A DNA stretch of 17,402 nt from Candidatus Geoarchaeota archaeon (GTDB lineage: Archaea > Thermoproteota > Thermoprotei > Gearchaeales > WAQG01). Made by a program: the position numbers and the translations under genes. The stretch is from contig WAQG01000199.1 in the NCBI GenBank assembly GCA_015520395.1, positions 1 to 17,402 of the forward strand, given 5' to 3'. The notes under the pieces were generated by a model. The model did no database searches. It saw nothing but the letters and a program-made list of their open reading frames with translations, and had not been told where the DNA came from. Below are positions 6,845 to 13,837 of the stretch, piece after piece; the stretch's first letter is position 1; the number at the start of each line of letters is the position of its first letter.

Positions 6845-8988
6845 AGGAGCTAATAAACCTCGGTTTGAGCGATCAAGTCGTTAAATGGCTTGAGGCTAGA
6901 GGTATAAAGAAGCTCTATCCCCCTCAAGCCGAGGCCCTTAAAACAGGGGTTCTTAAAGGCGAAAACCTGGTTATGGCGACGCCAACAGCCTCTGGCAAAA
7001 CACTTATCGCGGTGCTTGCCGCCCTGAGACAAGCTGAAAATGGTTACAAGACCCTCTACCTAACACCACTTAAGGCGATTGCCTCTGAGAAGTACGCTGA
7101 GTTAAGGGAACTAAGCTCCTTGGGAGTTCGGGTGGCTATTTCAACAGGAGACTACGATAGTGCTGATCCTTGGCTCGCGGATTACGACATTATAATCACC
7201 ACAAACGAGAAGGCGGACAGCCTTATCCGGCATAACGCCCCATGGCTTAGAGATGTTGGGCTTATAGTAGCTGATGAAATCCACCTTATAAGCTCGGAGG
7301 AGAGGGGGCCAACGCTCGAAATACTGCTGACCAGACTTATGCGCGACCTCCCAGGAGCCCAGATAATAGCCCTAAGCGCCACAATCAGCAACGCTGATGA
7401 GCTAGCCGAGTGGATTGGGGCCAGGGTTGTGAAGAGTGAGTGGAGACCCGTGCCTCTCAGGGAAGGTGTCTACTATAATGGCATCATTGAGTTTTCGGAC
7501 GGTGAGCTTCTAAGAGTGCCGGTTAGGCATGGAGGACTCATAGACCTGACGCTAGACACGATAACCAGTGGCGGGCAGGTTCTCATATTCAGAAGCACCA
7601 GAAGATCGGCGGTCTCCTCAGCAAGCAAGCTTGCCCCCCACATTGAAAGATGCTTAACCGAGGAGGAGCGGCAGGAGCTAAGGAGGGTGTCGGGTGAAGT
7701 GGCGAAGCTAGGGGAGGATCGTGTAACGCAGGAGCTGGCTAGGCAGATCTCGATGGGGGCGGCATTCCACCATGCAGGCCTCACCTACCAGGCAAGGAAG
7801 ATGGTTGAGGATGCGTTCAGGGAAAGACTTATAAAAGTCATAGTTGCAACCCCGACTCTCGCCGCCGGAGTGAACGTGCCCGCCAGAAGGGTGCTTATCC
7901 CCGACATGTATAGGTTTAATGTTAGGCTCGGCTACTCCGAGCCCATTCCAATCCTCGAGTATAAACAGTTTGCTGGGAGGGCGGGCCGGCCGGGCTACGA
8001 CGAGTACGGAGAGGCAATCATATTGGCCTCTAGCAGAAGGGCCGCCGAGGAGTTCATGGAGATCTACATCAGGGGGAAGCCGGAGCTGATAAGGTCGAAG
8101 CTCGACAACGAAGGTGCCTTGAGATCCCACGTCCTAGCCGCCTTCGCAACGGGCCTCGCTTCCCAGTTGGGCGAGCTGGAAGATTTCATCTCCACCACCT
8201 TCTATGCCCACACCGTCGGTGCTGGAAGGGTGAGAGGTGTTGTAAAGCGTATATATAGGTACCTCCTGGACTCGGGTTTTATAGAGAGGCTTGGTAACAG
8301 GGTCGTTGCAACGCCGCTTGGGAAGAGGGTTTCGGAGCTCTATATTGATCCCTTATCAGCCGAGACCATACTAACCCTCCTTAGAGAGCTTAACGGAGAG
8401 GGCGAGGACTTCCAGTACCTCCAGATAATAGCTAGAACCGACGACATGCCGAAGCTTCCGGTCTATAGAAGTGAGAGGCGCGAGTGGGAAAGGCTCTTTG
8501 AGGCTTGGAGGAGGAAAATGCACCCAGCATTCGACACCGACTACCTTTACTACGAGGACTGGATCCTTTCTTTAAGGGAGTTTAAAACGGCCATGCTCCT
8601 CTGGGACTGGATAAACGAGGTGGGTGAAGAGAGGCTCGTCGAGACCTACAGGGTGGGTCCCGGAGACATATATAGCTACGTGCAGGCCGCCAGATGGGTG
8701 GCCTACGCAGCCTACGAGTTATCGAAACTTGAGAGGGAGCTGGAGTGCCACTTTCCGAGGCTCAACAAGCTCTACAGGAGGATAGAGCATGGGGTCAAGG
8801 AGGAGCTCCTGGAACTGACTGCAATCCCCGGCGTTGGGAGGGTTAGGGCAAGAATCCTCTACCTTCATGGTTATAGAAGCCTGGAGGACCTGGCCTCGGC
8901 TAACGTCGAGAAGCTTTCAAAGATCCACGGGATCGGCCCTGAGACCGCCAAGAAGATCATAGAGTATGCGTCTCTAAGAGGTTCTTAA
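6838..8988 (+). CDS. hel308: Hel308/Hjm superfamily 2 helicase (fork repair)
   Basis: Hel308 is a Ski2-like 3'-5' DNA helicase that acts on stalled forks and lagging-strand gaps. The 716 residues include a Q-motif (YPPQAEAL, 27-34), Walker A ATPTASGKT (47-55), DEIH box (146-149), SAT motif (180-182) and motif VI QFAGRAGRPG (near 380-387). A winged-helix and ratchet region follow. The C-terminal helix-hairpin-helix pair is seen as IPGVGRVRARIL and HGIGPETAKKI (about 662-708). This fits Hel308 better than the RNA-type Ski2/Brr2 relatives. Start is TTG at 6838 or GTG at 6841, both inside the mcm stop region, so expression is tied to mcm. The 3' end overlaps purB, on the opposite strand, by 32 bases. 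Confidence 0.95.
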   Translation: MVKELINLGLSDQVVKWLEARGIKKLYPPQAEALKTGVLKGENLVMATPTASGKTLIAVLAALRQAENGYKTLYLTPLKAIASEKYAELRELSSLGVRVAISTGDYDSADPWLADYDIIITTNEKADSLIRHNAPWLRDVGLIVADEIHLISSEERGPTLEILLTRLMRDLPGAQIIALSATISNADELAEWIGARVVKSEWRPVPLREGVYYNGIIEFSDGELLRVPVRHGGLIDLTLDTITSGGQVLIFRSTRRSAVSSASKLAPHIERCLTEEERQELRRVSGEVAKLGEDRVTQELARQISMGAAFHHAGLTYQARKMVEDAFRERLIKVIVATPTLAAGVNVPARRVLIPDMYRFNVRLGYSEPIPILEYKQFAGRAGRPGYDEYGEAIILASSRRAAEEFMEIYIRGKPELIRSKLDNEGALRSHVLAAFATGLASQLGELEDFISTTFYAHTVGAGRVRGVVKRIYRYLLDSGFIERLGNRVVATPLGKRVSELYIDPLSAETILTLLRELNGEGEDFQYLQIIARTDDMPKLPVYRSERREWERLFEAWRRKMHPAFDTDYLYYEDWILSLREFKTAMLLWDWINEVGEERLVETYRVGPGDIYSYVQAARWVAYAAYELSKLERELECHFPRLNKLYRRIEHGVKEELLELTAIPGVGRVRARILYLHGYRSLEDLASANVEKLSKIHGIGPETAKKIIEYASLRGS

Positions 8989-10312
8989 CATGCTTAACCG
9001 TCCTCTCCACTATGGATCTCGCCTCCCCCAGGTATGTCTCCGGGTTACATATATCCTCTATCTCCTCCGGGCTAAGCCAGACTCTAACTTCTGGGTCGGC
9101 GGAGAGCGCCTCCCTGAAGCTCAGCCCCCTCTGGAGCGCATCTATACTAACCCTTTGTATCAGCCTGTAGGCAGAAATCCTATCCATACCCTTCCTGACG
9201 AGGCTCAACATAGCCCGCTCGGCGAGGTTGACGCCCTTGGTTAGGTGGAGGTTCCGGTTAACAGCCCTCTCATCTATCGTTAGGCCCTCCACTATATACG
9301 CCGCCTCCCTCAGGAGATAGTCGGTTAGCATAAGGGAGTCGAATATAATTATCCTTTCGTTGGCAGAGTTCGTTAGGTCCCTCTCATGCTCAAGGGGTAT
9401 GTTCTCCAGGGAGACTGTGACCAGGGATCTCAAATATCTCGCTAGGCTACAAACCCTCTCACTCCTATGGGGATTCCTCTTGTGGGGCATTGTGGAGGAG
9501 CCTGCCTGACCCGGACGGAAGGGCTCCATAACCTCGCCTATCTCAGTCCTCTGTAGATTCCTCACCTCCTTAGCGATCTTCTCCAGGGTGGATGCTATTA
9601 GCGCCATCAAAAATACGAGTTCAGCATACCGGTCCCTCTGGACAACCTGGTTGGTCACCAGGGGTTCTCTCAACCCCAGCCTTTCCAGAACCCTCCTCTG
9701 CACCTCAAGCCCCTTGCCGCCCATGGCAGCCATGGTCCCCACAGCACCACCAACCTTCCCTACCAGAGCCCTTCCCCCCACCTCCCAAAGCCTCTCAAGA
9801 TGCCTGGCGAGCTCGGCAGCCCAGAGGGCGAATTTCATGCCATATGTCGTAGGGAGGGCATGTTGTCCGTGAGTCCTCCCCACACAGACCAGGTCCTTAG
9901 TCCTTTCGGCCCACCCGATAAGCAGCTCTATAAGCCTTCTTAGATCAGCCTCTATAACCTCAAGGGCCTCCTTAAACATGAGCGCGTTAGCCGTATCGAT
10001 CACGTCGGAACTCGTCACACCATAGTGCACATAGTTCTTCGCCTCACCCTCAACAACCTCTATGAGCGCCTCAACAACCGATAAGACCTCGTGTCTAAGG
10101 GCCCTCTCAAGCTCCTTAACCCTCCTAACACTTACATGCTCCAGCGAGGCCTTCCGGGATATCTCCTGGGCGGCTTCCCCGGGGATGATACCCAGCTCCG
10201 CTTGGGCCTCCGCTATTGCCGCCTCAACCCTAAGCCACCTCGAAATCTTAGCCTCATAGCTAAGGATCCTTAGCATCTCAGGAGTCGAATACCTCTCTAC
10301 AATAGGGTGCAA
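8957..10312 (-). CDS. purB: Adenylosuccinate lyase
   Basis: The enzyme acts twice in purine synthesis: it cleaves SAICAR to AICAR and adenylosuccinate to AMP, releasing fumarate. The fumarase/aspartase-family signature GSSTMPHKRNP is present, as are RTHGQHALPT with its catalytic-region histidine and YGVTSSDVIDTA. I chose the TTG at 10312 because it gives MHPIVERYSTPEM, which matches the usual PurB N-terminus. It also lies about 34 bases after a TATA-like CTTTATG (10343-10349, - strand). The frame is open to an ATG at 10357, only a few bases after the tRNA-Pro gene, with another ATG at 10345. Those starts would add 15 or 11 residues that do not resemble the family. The chosen form is 451 residues. 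Its 3' end overlaps convergent hel308 by 32 bases. Confidence 0.95.
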   Translation of the reverse strand: MHPIVERYSTPEMLRILSYEAKISRWLRVEAAIAEAQAELGIIPGEAAQEISRKASLEHVSVRRVKELERALRHEVLSVVEALIEVVEGEAKNYVHYGVTSSDVIDTANALMFKEALEVIEADLRRLIELLIGWAERTKDLVCVGRTHGQHALPTTYGMKFALWAAELARHLERLWEVGGRALVGKVGGAVGTMAAMGGKGLEVQRRVLERLGLREPLVTNQVVQRDRYAELVFLMALIASTLEKIAKEVRNLQRTEIGEVMEPFRPGQAGSSTMPHKRNPHRSERVCSLARYLRSLVTVSLENIPLEHERDLTNSANERIIIFDSLMLTDYLLREAAYIVEGLTIDERAVNRNLHLTKGVNLAERAMLSLVRKGMDRISAYRLIQRVSIDALQRGLSFREALSADPEVRVWLSPEEIEDICNPETYLGEARSIVERTVKHVKNLLETHTL

Positions 10313-10342
10313 CGACCGACACCCCAAACGCCCTTCCACCAA

Positions 10343-10355
10343 CATAAAGATAAAC
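10343..10355 (-). promoter_or_regulatory. TATA-like element of purB and T-rich end of tRNA-Pro
   Basis: Just downstream of the encoded tRNA CCA the - strand reads GTTTATCTTTATG. It is T-rich, so it could help end the tRNA transcript. It also resembles a TATA box, about 34 bases upstream of the preferred purB TTG start at 10312. Either role, or both, is inferred from position and composition only. Confidence 0.4.
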
Positions 10356-10399
10356 ATTAGTGGTGGGGCCGCCGGGATTTGAACCCGGGATCACCAGCG

Positions 10400-10427
10400 T
10401 TCCAGGACCCCCCGCCCGGGGTGGTCA
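10400..10427 (-). other. tRNA-Pro intron at canonical position 37/38
   Basis: This 28-nt insertion folds into a near-ideal bulge-helix-bulge. The 5' bulge is GG|T. The central helix is CTGG against CTGG (two GC and two GU pairs). The 3' bulge is AA|C. The inner stem begins GACC/GGTC and continues with C/G pairs, and the exon anticodon stem CCAGC/GCTGG stacks outside. Cutting after the second base of each bulge yields the anticodon loop CTGGGGC. These boundaries follow from folding by eye. Confidence 0.85.
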
Positions 10428-10439
10428 CCCCAGGCTGGC

Positions 10440-10461
10440 CTTAGGCGCCCTTAATGGGCGT
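10440..10461 (-). other. Second, non-canonical tRNA-Pro intron near position 25/26
   Basis: Twenty-two extra bases separate the D-arm from the anticodon stem. They form the hairpin CGCCC-ATTAA-GGGCG. Next to it, AGG in the D-arm can pair with CCT, leaving ATA as the 5' bulge and AGG as the 3' bulge. That gives a relaxed bulge-helix-bulge with three pairs and a G.A mismatch in the central helix. Cutting AT|A and AG|G leaves G26. The exact edges can shift by one base without changing the intron length. Confidence 0.75.
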
Positions 10462-10513
10462 ATCCTCCCAAGCTAGACTACGGCCCCCGCCATGAATACT
10501 GAGCAAAACTCGG

Positions 10514-10523
10514 GATATATTTC
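10514..10523 (-). promoter_or_regulatory. TATA box of tRNA-Pro
   Basis: On the - strand this reads GAAATATATC, centred about 31 bases upstream of the tRNA 5' end, at the usual archaeal distance. It begins right after the stop codon of the kinase gene, so the tRNA probably has its own promoter and is not only part of the upstream operon. Confidence 0.65.
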
Positions 10524-10527
10524 TTTT

Positions 10528-11304
10528 CTAGCGTGGAGGCAGCCCGTCTGCTTCCCCAAGGATAACAGCGACTACGTCTAGATAGGCATCCTTATCCCTA
10601 ACCTGCTTGTACTTCCTTAGAAGCTTAATGAGCCTCTCCCGGTCTACGTTCAAAAGGGCTGACACCCTCATTGCGTGTCTGGAGCTCCCTAGGAGGATGT
10701 AGGCCACTATACTGGTCAGGTTGGAGGGCGTCCTAGAGAGGCTTGCCGACTCGAAATCCACTATGACAGGCCTCCCACCCACCACATATACGTGCCGCCT
10801 TGCATTGGGGAGCTCGCCATGGTCAAGCCCCACCAGATCCAGCCTGAAACACTGGTCGAGGAGGCTTCTAAGAACCTTCCTCAGCGACTCCCGGTCGGCT
10901 ATGAGCAGAAACCTGCCTATAGGAATGCCCTCGACCAGCTCCATCACTATGAAGTTGTCGCTATAAGCGTAGAGCCTCGGCCCAACCCCCACCTTGTTAG
11001 CTAACCGCAGGAGCCCTGCCTCCGGCTTAAGGGAGGGCCTCCTGGCGTCAAGCCTCCTAACCTTAACAGCAACCCTCCTTCCTCCCATAAGGCCCTCAAC
11101 CACGAGGCTTGTGCTTCCCTTGCCGAGTATGTGGATCCCCCTGGGTATTTGGGTTGGGCCCCTGAGAACTAGTTGGGTAACCCCGAGCCCCCTTAACTCG
11201 CCGACTCTAGAGCAGTCCCCGTGCCCGGATGGATAGTAGAGTAGGCGGAGCAGTACGCCTTCACAACGCTCAACCCTGATCAGGCTAGGAGCTCCACCCA
11301 CCAA
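10528..11304 (-). CDS. Divergent archaeal protein kinase-like protein (RIO/COG2112-like)
   Basis: A 258-residue protein with the outline of a small kinase fold. It has a glycine-rich loop GKGSTSLVV (61-69) and a likely ATP-binding lysine in VAVKVRR (K81). An acidic residue follows in PEAGLLRLANKVGVGP. The hinge is IVMELVEGIPIG, the catalytic-loop-like HGELPN is at 162-167, and the metal-binding-like DFE at 183-185 replaces DFG. It resembles the predicted archaeal Ser/Thr kinases grouped with RIO-type proteins (COG2112, from memory). The catalytic loop is unusual: HGE replaces the usual HGD or HRD aspartate, so activity is uncertain. The TTG at 11304 (or GTG at 11301) lies inside cca, overlapping it by 25 bases, so it belongs to the thpR-cca operon. 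Substrate unknown. Confidence 0.75.
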   Translation of the reverse strand: MVGGAPSLIRVERCEGVLLRLLYYPSGHGDCSRVGELRGLGVTQLVLRGPTQIPRGIHILGKGSTSLVVEGLMGGRRVAVKVRRLDARRPSLKPEAGLLRLANKVGVGPRLYAYSDNFIVMELVEGIPIGRFLLIADRESLRKVLRSLLDQCFRLDLVGLDHGELPNARRHVYVVGGRPVIVDFESASLSRTPSNLTSIVAYILLGSSRHAMRVSALLNVDRERLIKLLRKYKQVRDKDAYLDVVAVILGEADGLPPR

Positions 11305-12647
11305 GGCGACTTCAAAATAAACTCAACGAGCCTTTGATATAAATCAGGCCTCTGAAAAGCCCATTTCACAGCACTTCTCCCGGACAACACAGCGTAGCCA
11401 GCCTTAAGGGCCTCCCTAACATCGGGGCCAATCGAGGCCCTCAGAATCTTGGATCTTAGAAGATCGTGGACATCGGTGTACTTCCTGGCTTTATAGGCGT
11501 AGAGCCTATCGCCTCTGACCCAAACGTGACGGTGCTTAGAGATGAAGGAGTCGGCTCCTTCCCCCATCCAGACCGGGGGTCCGCGAACCTCGACTTTAGG
11601 TGGCAGTGATGTAGATGAGACCTCGTAGCCCATCACTGCCAGCGTTCTCTCATCGGTCCATGCAAACATGTCCGGAACCTTGAAGCCGTGATTCTCAAGC
11701 AGCCTAGCTACCCCCCTAAGGGACCTGTAAAGCTCTCCCCACAACGTGTCGGGCGGAACCTGGGGAGGCTTAAAGGCTATGAACACCAGATCTGATCCCC
11801 GCTCCCCGAGGAGCTTCAGGAGTACAGTCTTCTTAATCTCCCTCCCCACACCTCTGAAGACGTCTAGCTTGGGCTTCTTTAGAAGGAGCCTCGCTAGAAG
11901 TATGAATTCCGACATCCTCTGGAGGGTGAGGGCGGCTGCCGCATTTCTGCCGGGATCAACGGGATCTATGAAGACCAGAGGATCATTGAAGGCCTTTCTA
12001 ATAGGGGCCTCGATGCTCAGGAAGGTTTTATAGGGTTTCCAGCCTGAGGCCCCCCTTAGGAGATCTTGGAGGGAGCCGTAGTAAAGTATTAGGAGCTCTG
12101 AGAGGTATCCCGAGAAGCCTCCCACCCTTAGCTCAGCTCCATAGAGCCCTGTTGACCTGAGGAGCATTTTAAATGCCCTTATGTGTCGCCTGGCCTCGTC
12201 GCTCAGCTTCCGGTTCAGGTAGGCGGTGTGAAGTGGCGTGCGGTCAGCGGCGGTCAGCCTCTCAGAGGGCTTCCTTATCCTAGCTGCAGGAACAACATCT
12301 ACTCTGTACCCCTTGTAGAGGGCTGTTATGAAGGGGTGTTCGGAGTATCTTTCGATGTGTCTGGGAAAGGCCATCTTGGCAAGCATTAACCCCTCAGAGA
12401 CTATGCGTTCTCGGCCAAGGCTCGGGTCGAATAAAAGGAATATGTCGATGTCCTTCTCCCCGGGCAGCCAGGTGTCGTGGGCGACCGAGCCGTGAACCTC
12501 AATATCGACATGCACACCCAGCCTTTCGGCGGCATCCCTTAATAGAGACATTGCCTCCCCTAGAACTCTGCGTAGCCCGGCCCTTTCCTCCTGGCTGGGG
12601 GTAGATAGCCTTATCGCCTTCTCAACAACCTCGTCAATGCCGCTCAA
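11280..12647 (-). CDS. cca: CCA-adding enzyme, archaeal class I tRNA nucleotidyltransferase
   Basis: This enzyme adds or repairs the 3' CCA end of tRNAs without a nucleic-acid template. The 455-residue length is normal for archaeal class I enzymes. The nucleotidyltransferase signature is GSVAHDTWLPGEKDIDIF (53-70), with metal-binding D66 and D68. A third carboxylate is probably D117 in YRVDVVPA. Central and tail domains follow, including VGGFSGYLSELLI, a conserved archaeal stretch. Its ATG overlaps the thpR stop by 4 bases (ATGA), indicating coupled translation. The kinase gene starts within its 3' end. The nearby tRNA-Pro already encodes CCA, so for that tRNA the enzyme would act in repair only. 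Confidence 0.97.
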   Translation of the reverse strand: MSGIDEVVEKAIRLSTPSQEERAGLRRVLGEAMSLLRDAAERLGVHVDIEVHGSVAHDTWLPGEKDIDIFLLFDPSLGRERIVSEGLMLAKMAFPRHIERYSEHPFITALYKGYRVDVVPAARIRKPSERLTAADRTPLHTAYLNRKLSDEARRHIRAFKMLLRSTGLYGAELRVGGFSGYLSELLILYYGSLQDLLRGASGWKPYKTFLSIEAPIRKAFNDPLVFIDPVDPGRNAAAALTLQRMSEFILLARLLLKKPKLDVFRGVGREIKKTVLLKLLGERGSDLVFIAFKPPQVPPDTLWGELYRSLRGVARLLENHGFKVPDMFAWTDERTLAVMGYEVSSTSLPPKVEVRGPPVWMGEGADSFISKHRHVWVRGDRLYAYKARKYTDVHDLLRSKILRASIGPDVREALKAGYAVLSGRSAVKWAFQRPDLYQRLVEFILKSPWWVELLA

Positions 12648-13213
12648 ACGTCCTCAGCCTCATAGACTGCCAGATCACTATATACCGGTCCGGCCGAGGT
12701 GAGGATGCTCCTCTTAAACTTAAACCTAACCACCCTCTGAGAGCCGAAGACATAGTCACTATACTCACTTATCACCCTTCTGAGGTTGCCAGACCTATCG
12801 CTCCTCTTCACCCTAGCCAGGGTTAGGTGGGCCCTAAACTCCTTGTCCCTTCTGAGCCCAAGCCTCCTCAACAACGAGTCTACGCTCTCCGCCAACATCC
12901 TCAACTCCTCAGCCCCTCTCTCCACCCCGGCCCAAACCACCCTGGGGCTGCTTGGCCTTGGGAAGGCGCCGAGCCCCTTTACGGTCATCTCGAAGCTCTT
13001 GAAGCTCACCTTGTCGAGCAGGCTGGCTATCTCCTCAACCATCCCCTCGCTTACCTCACCTATGAATCTCAGCGTTATGTGGAGGTTTGACGGCTCGACG
13101 AGCTTAAGCTTAGCCCCCGTATCCCTAAGGAGCTCCTGAACCCTTACCAGCCTTGTCCTGAGCACCTCATCCTCCACATCAACGGCTATAAAGCACCTGA
13201 TCCTCCTCTGCAT
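12644..13213 (-). CDS. thpR: RNA 2',3'-cyclic phosphodiesterase (2'-5' RNA ligase family)
   Basis: A member of the 2H phosphoesterase superfamily. Family members hydrolyse 2',3'-cyclic phosphates and can join tRNA half-molecules through 2'-5' links in vitro. Both catalytic HxTx motifs are present: HITL (H45, T47) and HLTL (H129, T131). The N-terminus MQRRIRCFIAVDV and the stretch GLGAFPRPSSPRVVWAGV are typical. The length of 189 residues is normal. It is the first gene of a - strand operon, overlapping cca by 4 bases. The pairing with cca fits a tRNA end-processing role. The ATG at 13213 starts next to a 63-base divergent promoter region shared with the UPF0200 gene. Confidence 0.95.
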   Translation of the reverse strand: MQRRIRCFIAVDVEDEVLRTRLVRVQELLRDTGAKLKLVEPSNLHITLRFIGEVSEGMVEEIASLLDKVSFKSFEMTVKGLGAFPRPSSPRVVWAGVERGAEELRMLAESVDSLLRRLGLRRDKEFRAHLTLARVKRSDRSGNLRRVISEYSDYVFGSQRVVRFKFKRSILTSAGPVYSDLAVYEAEDV

Positions 13214-13237
13214 GGGATGTCAAGATAGGATTGAGGG

Positions 13238-13251
13238 CTTAAGGTATATTA
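13238..13251. promoter_or_regulatory. Divergent promoter between thpR and the UPF0200 gene
   Basis: The gap 13214-13276 contains TATATTA at 13245-13251, centred about 29 bases before the + strand ATG at 13277. This is a good leaderless promoter spacing. Read on the other strand, the same AT-rich patch (TTAATATA) or the palindrome CTTAAG at 13238-13243 lies about 27-35 bases upstream of thpR. The + strand assignment is the better supported of the two. Confidence 0.5.
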
Positions 13252-13276
13252 ACTGTTCACCCCTGTAGAACTAGAG

Positions 13277-13837
13277 ATGCTGATAGGGATTACGGGGATG
13301 CCTCTGGCTGGCAAGACCCTGGTGGCTGGCGTTGCAAGGAGGCTGGGAATGCCCGTCGTAAACATGGGGGATGCGTTGAGGGAGGAGGCGGCGAGGAGGG
13401 GTATAGAAGCGACTCCCGAGAGTTTTAGGAGATTGATGGTGGAGCTCAGGCGGGAGCTGGGGGAGGCAGCCATAGCAAAGCTCTCAGCATCTAAGCTCCA
13501 CAACGCCCTGAGATCCGGCCACAGGGTGGTTGTGGTTGAGGGGTTGAGAAGCATGGCTGAGTGGGAGTTCTTTAAGAAGAGCTTTAAGAAATGCGTCCTG
13601 CTAGCCGTCCATGCGTCGCCAAGAACCAGGTTTGAGAGAGCGTTGAAGCGGGGGAGGCCGGACGACCCTAAAAGCTTTGATGAATTTTTGGCCCGCGATT
13701 ATCTGGAGCTGAGGATAGGGGTTGGGTGGCTTATCGCCCTTGCAGACTACATGATCGTTAACGAGGGGCCCGTGGAGGAGACGGTGTCTAAGGCTGAAGC
13801 CATGTTCAGGGAGTTGATGAGGATTGCTGAGGATTAG
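13277..13837 (+). CDS. UPF0200 family P-loop kinase-like protein
   Basis: A 186-residue archaeal P-loop NTPase related to nucleoside-monophosphate and dephospho-CoA kinases. Walker A is GMPLAGKT (7-14). Family features include the stretch VVNMGDALREEAARRG, the motif VVVEGLRS, and a lid-like region with RPDDPKSFDEFLARD. Residue content suggests a small-molecule or nucleotide kinase, but the substrate is not established, so I do not name a reaction. It starts at ATG 13277 about 29 bases after a TATA element. The stop overlaps the UPF0201 gene by 14 bases. In some archaea the two are one polypeptide (UPF0200/UPF0201), which argues for a shared function. Confidence 0.85.
   Translation: MLIGITGMPLAGKTLVAGVARRLGMPVVNMGDALREEAARRGIEATPESFRRLMVELRRELGEAAIAKLSASKLHNALRSGHRVVVVEGLRSMAEWEFFKKSFKKCVLLAVHASPRTRFERALKRGRPDDPKSFDEFLARDYLELRIGVGWLIALADYMIVNEGPVEETVSKAEAMFRELMRIAED

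Larger units (their letters stand above)
10361..10487 (-). tRNA. tRNA-Pro(GGG) with two introns and encoded CCA
   Basis: The acceptor arm pairs GGGGCCG (10487-10481) with CGGCCCC (10371-10365), followed by discriminator A and an encoded CCA (10363-10361). The D-arm is GTCT/GGAT. The T-arm is CCGGG-TTCAAAT-CCCGG. Once two insertions are removed, the anticodon stem is CCAGC (10438-10434) with GCTGG, the loop is CTGGGGC, and the anticodon is GGG (10431-10429). The mature length is 74 nt plus CCA, exactly the standard class I layout with a TGATC variable loop. Introns lie at 10400-10427 (after position 37) and about 10440-10461 (near position 25/26). A TATA box lies about 31 bases upstream. The two introns would need the archaeal splicing endonuclease, which is not in this window. 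Confidence 0.9.

Noticed and set aside
7708..8130. 140-codon - strand frame opposite hel308, and similar frames opposite mcm and purB
   Set aside because: They are antisense to well-conserved genes, lack start signals, and have low-complexity or proline/serine-rich translations typical of shadow frames.
10446..10460. Reading the hairpin CGCCC-ATTAA-GGGCG as the tRNA anticodon arm (anticodon TAA, Leu)
   Set aside because: The loop would have only 5 bases and the remaining sequence would not form a valid variable arm. Treating it as an intron gives a perfect tRNA-Pro(GGG).
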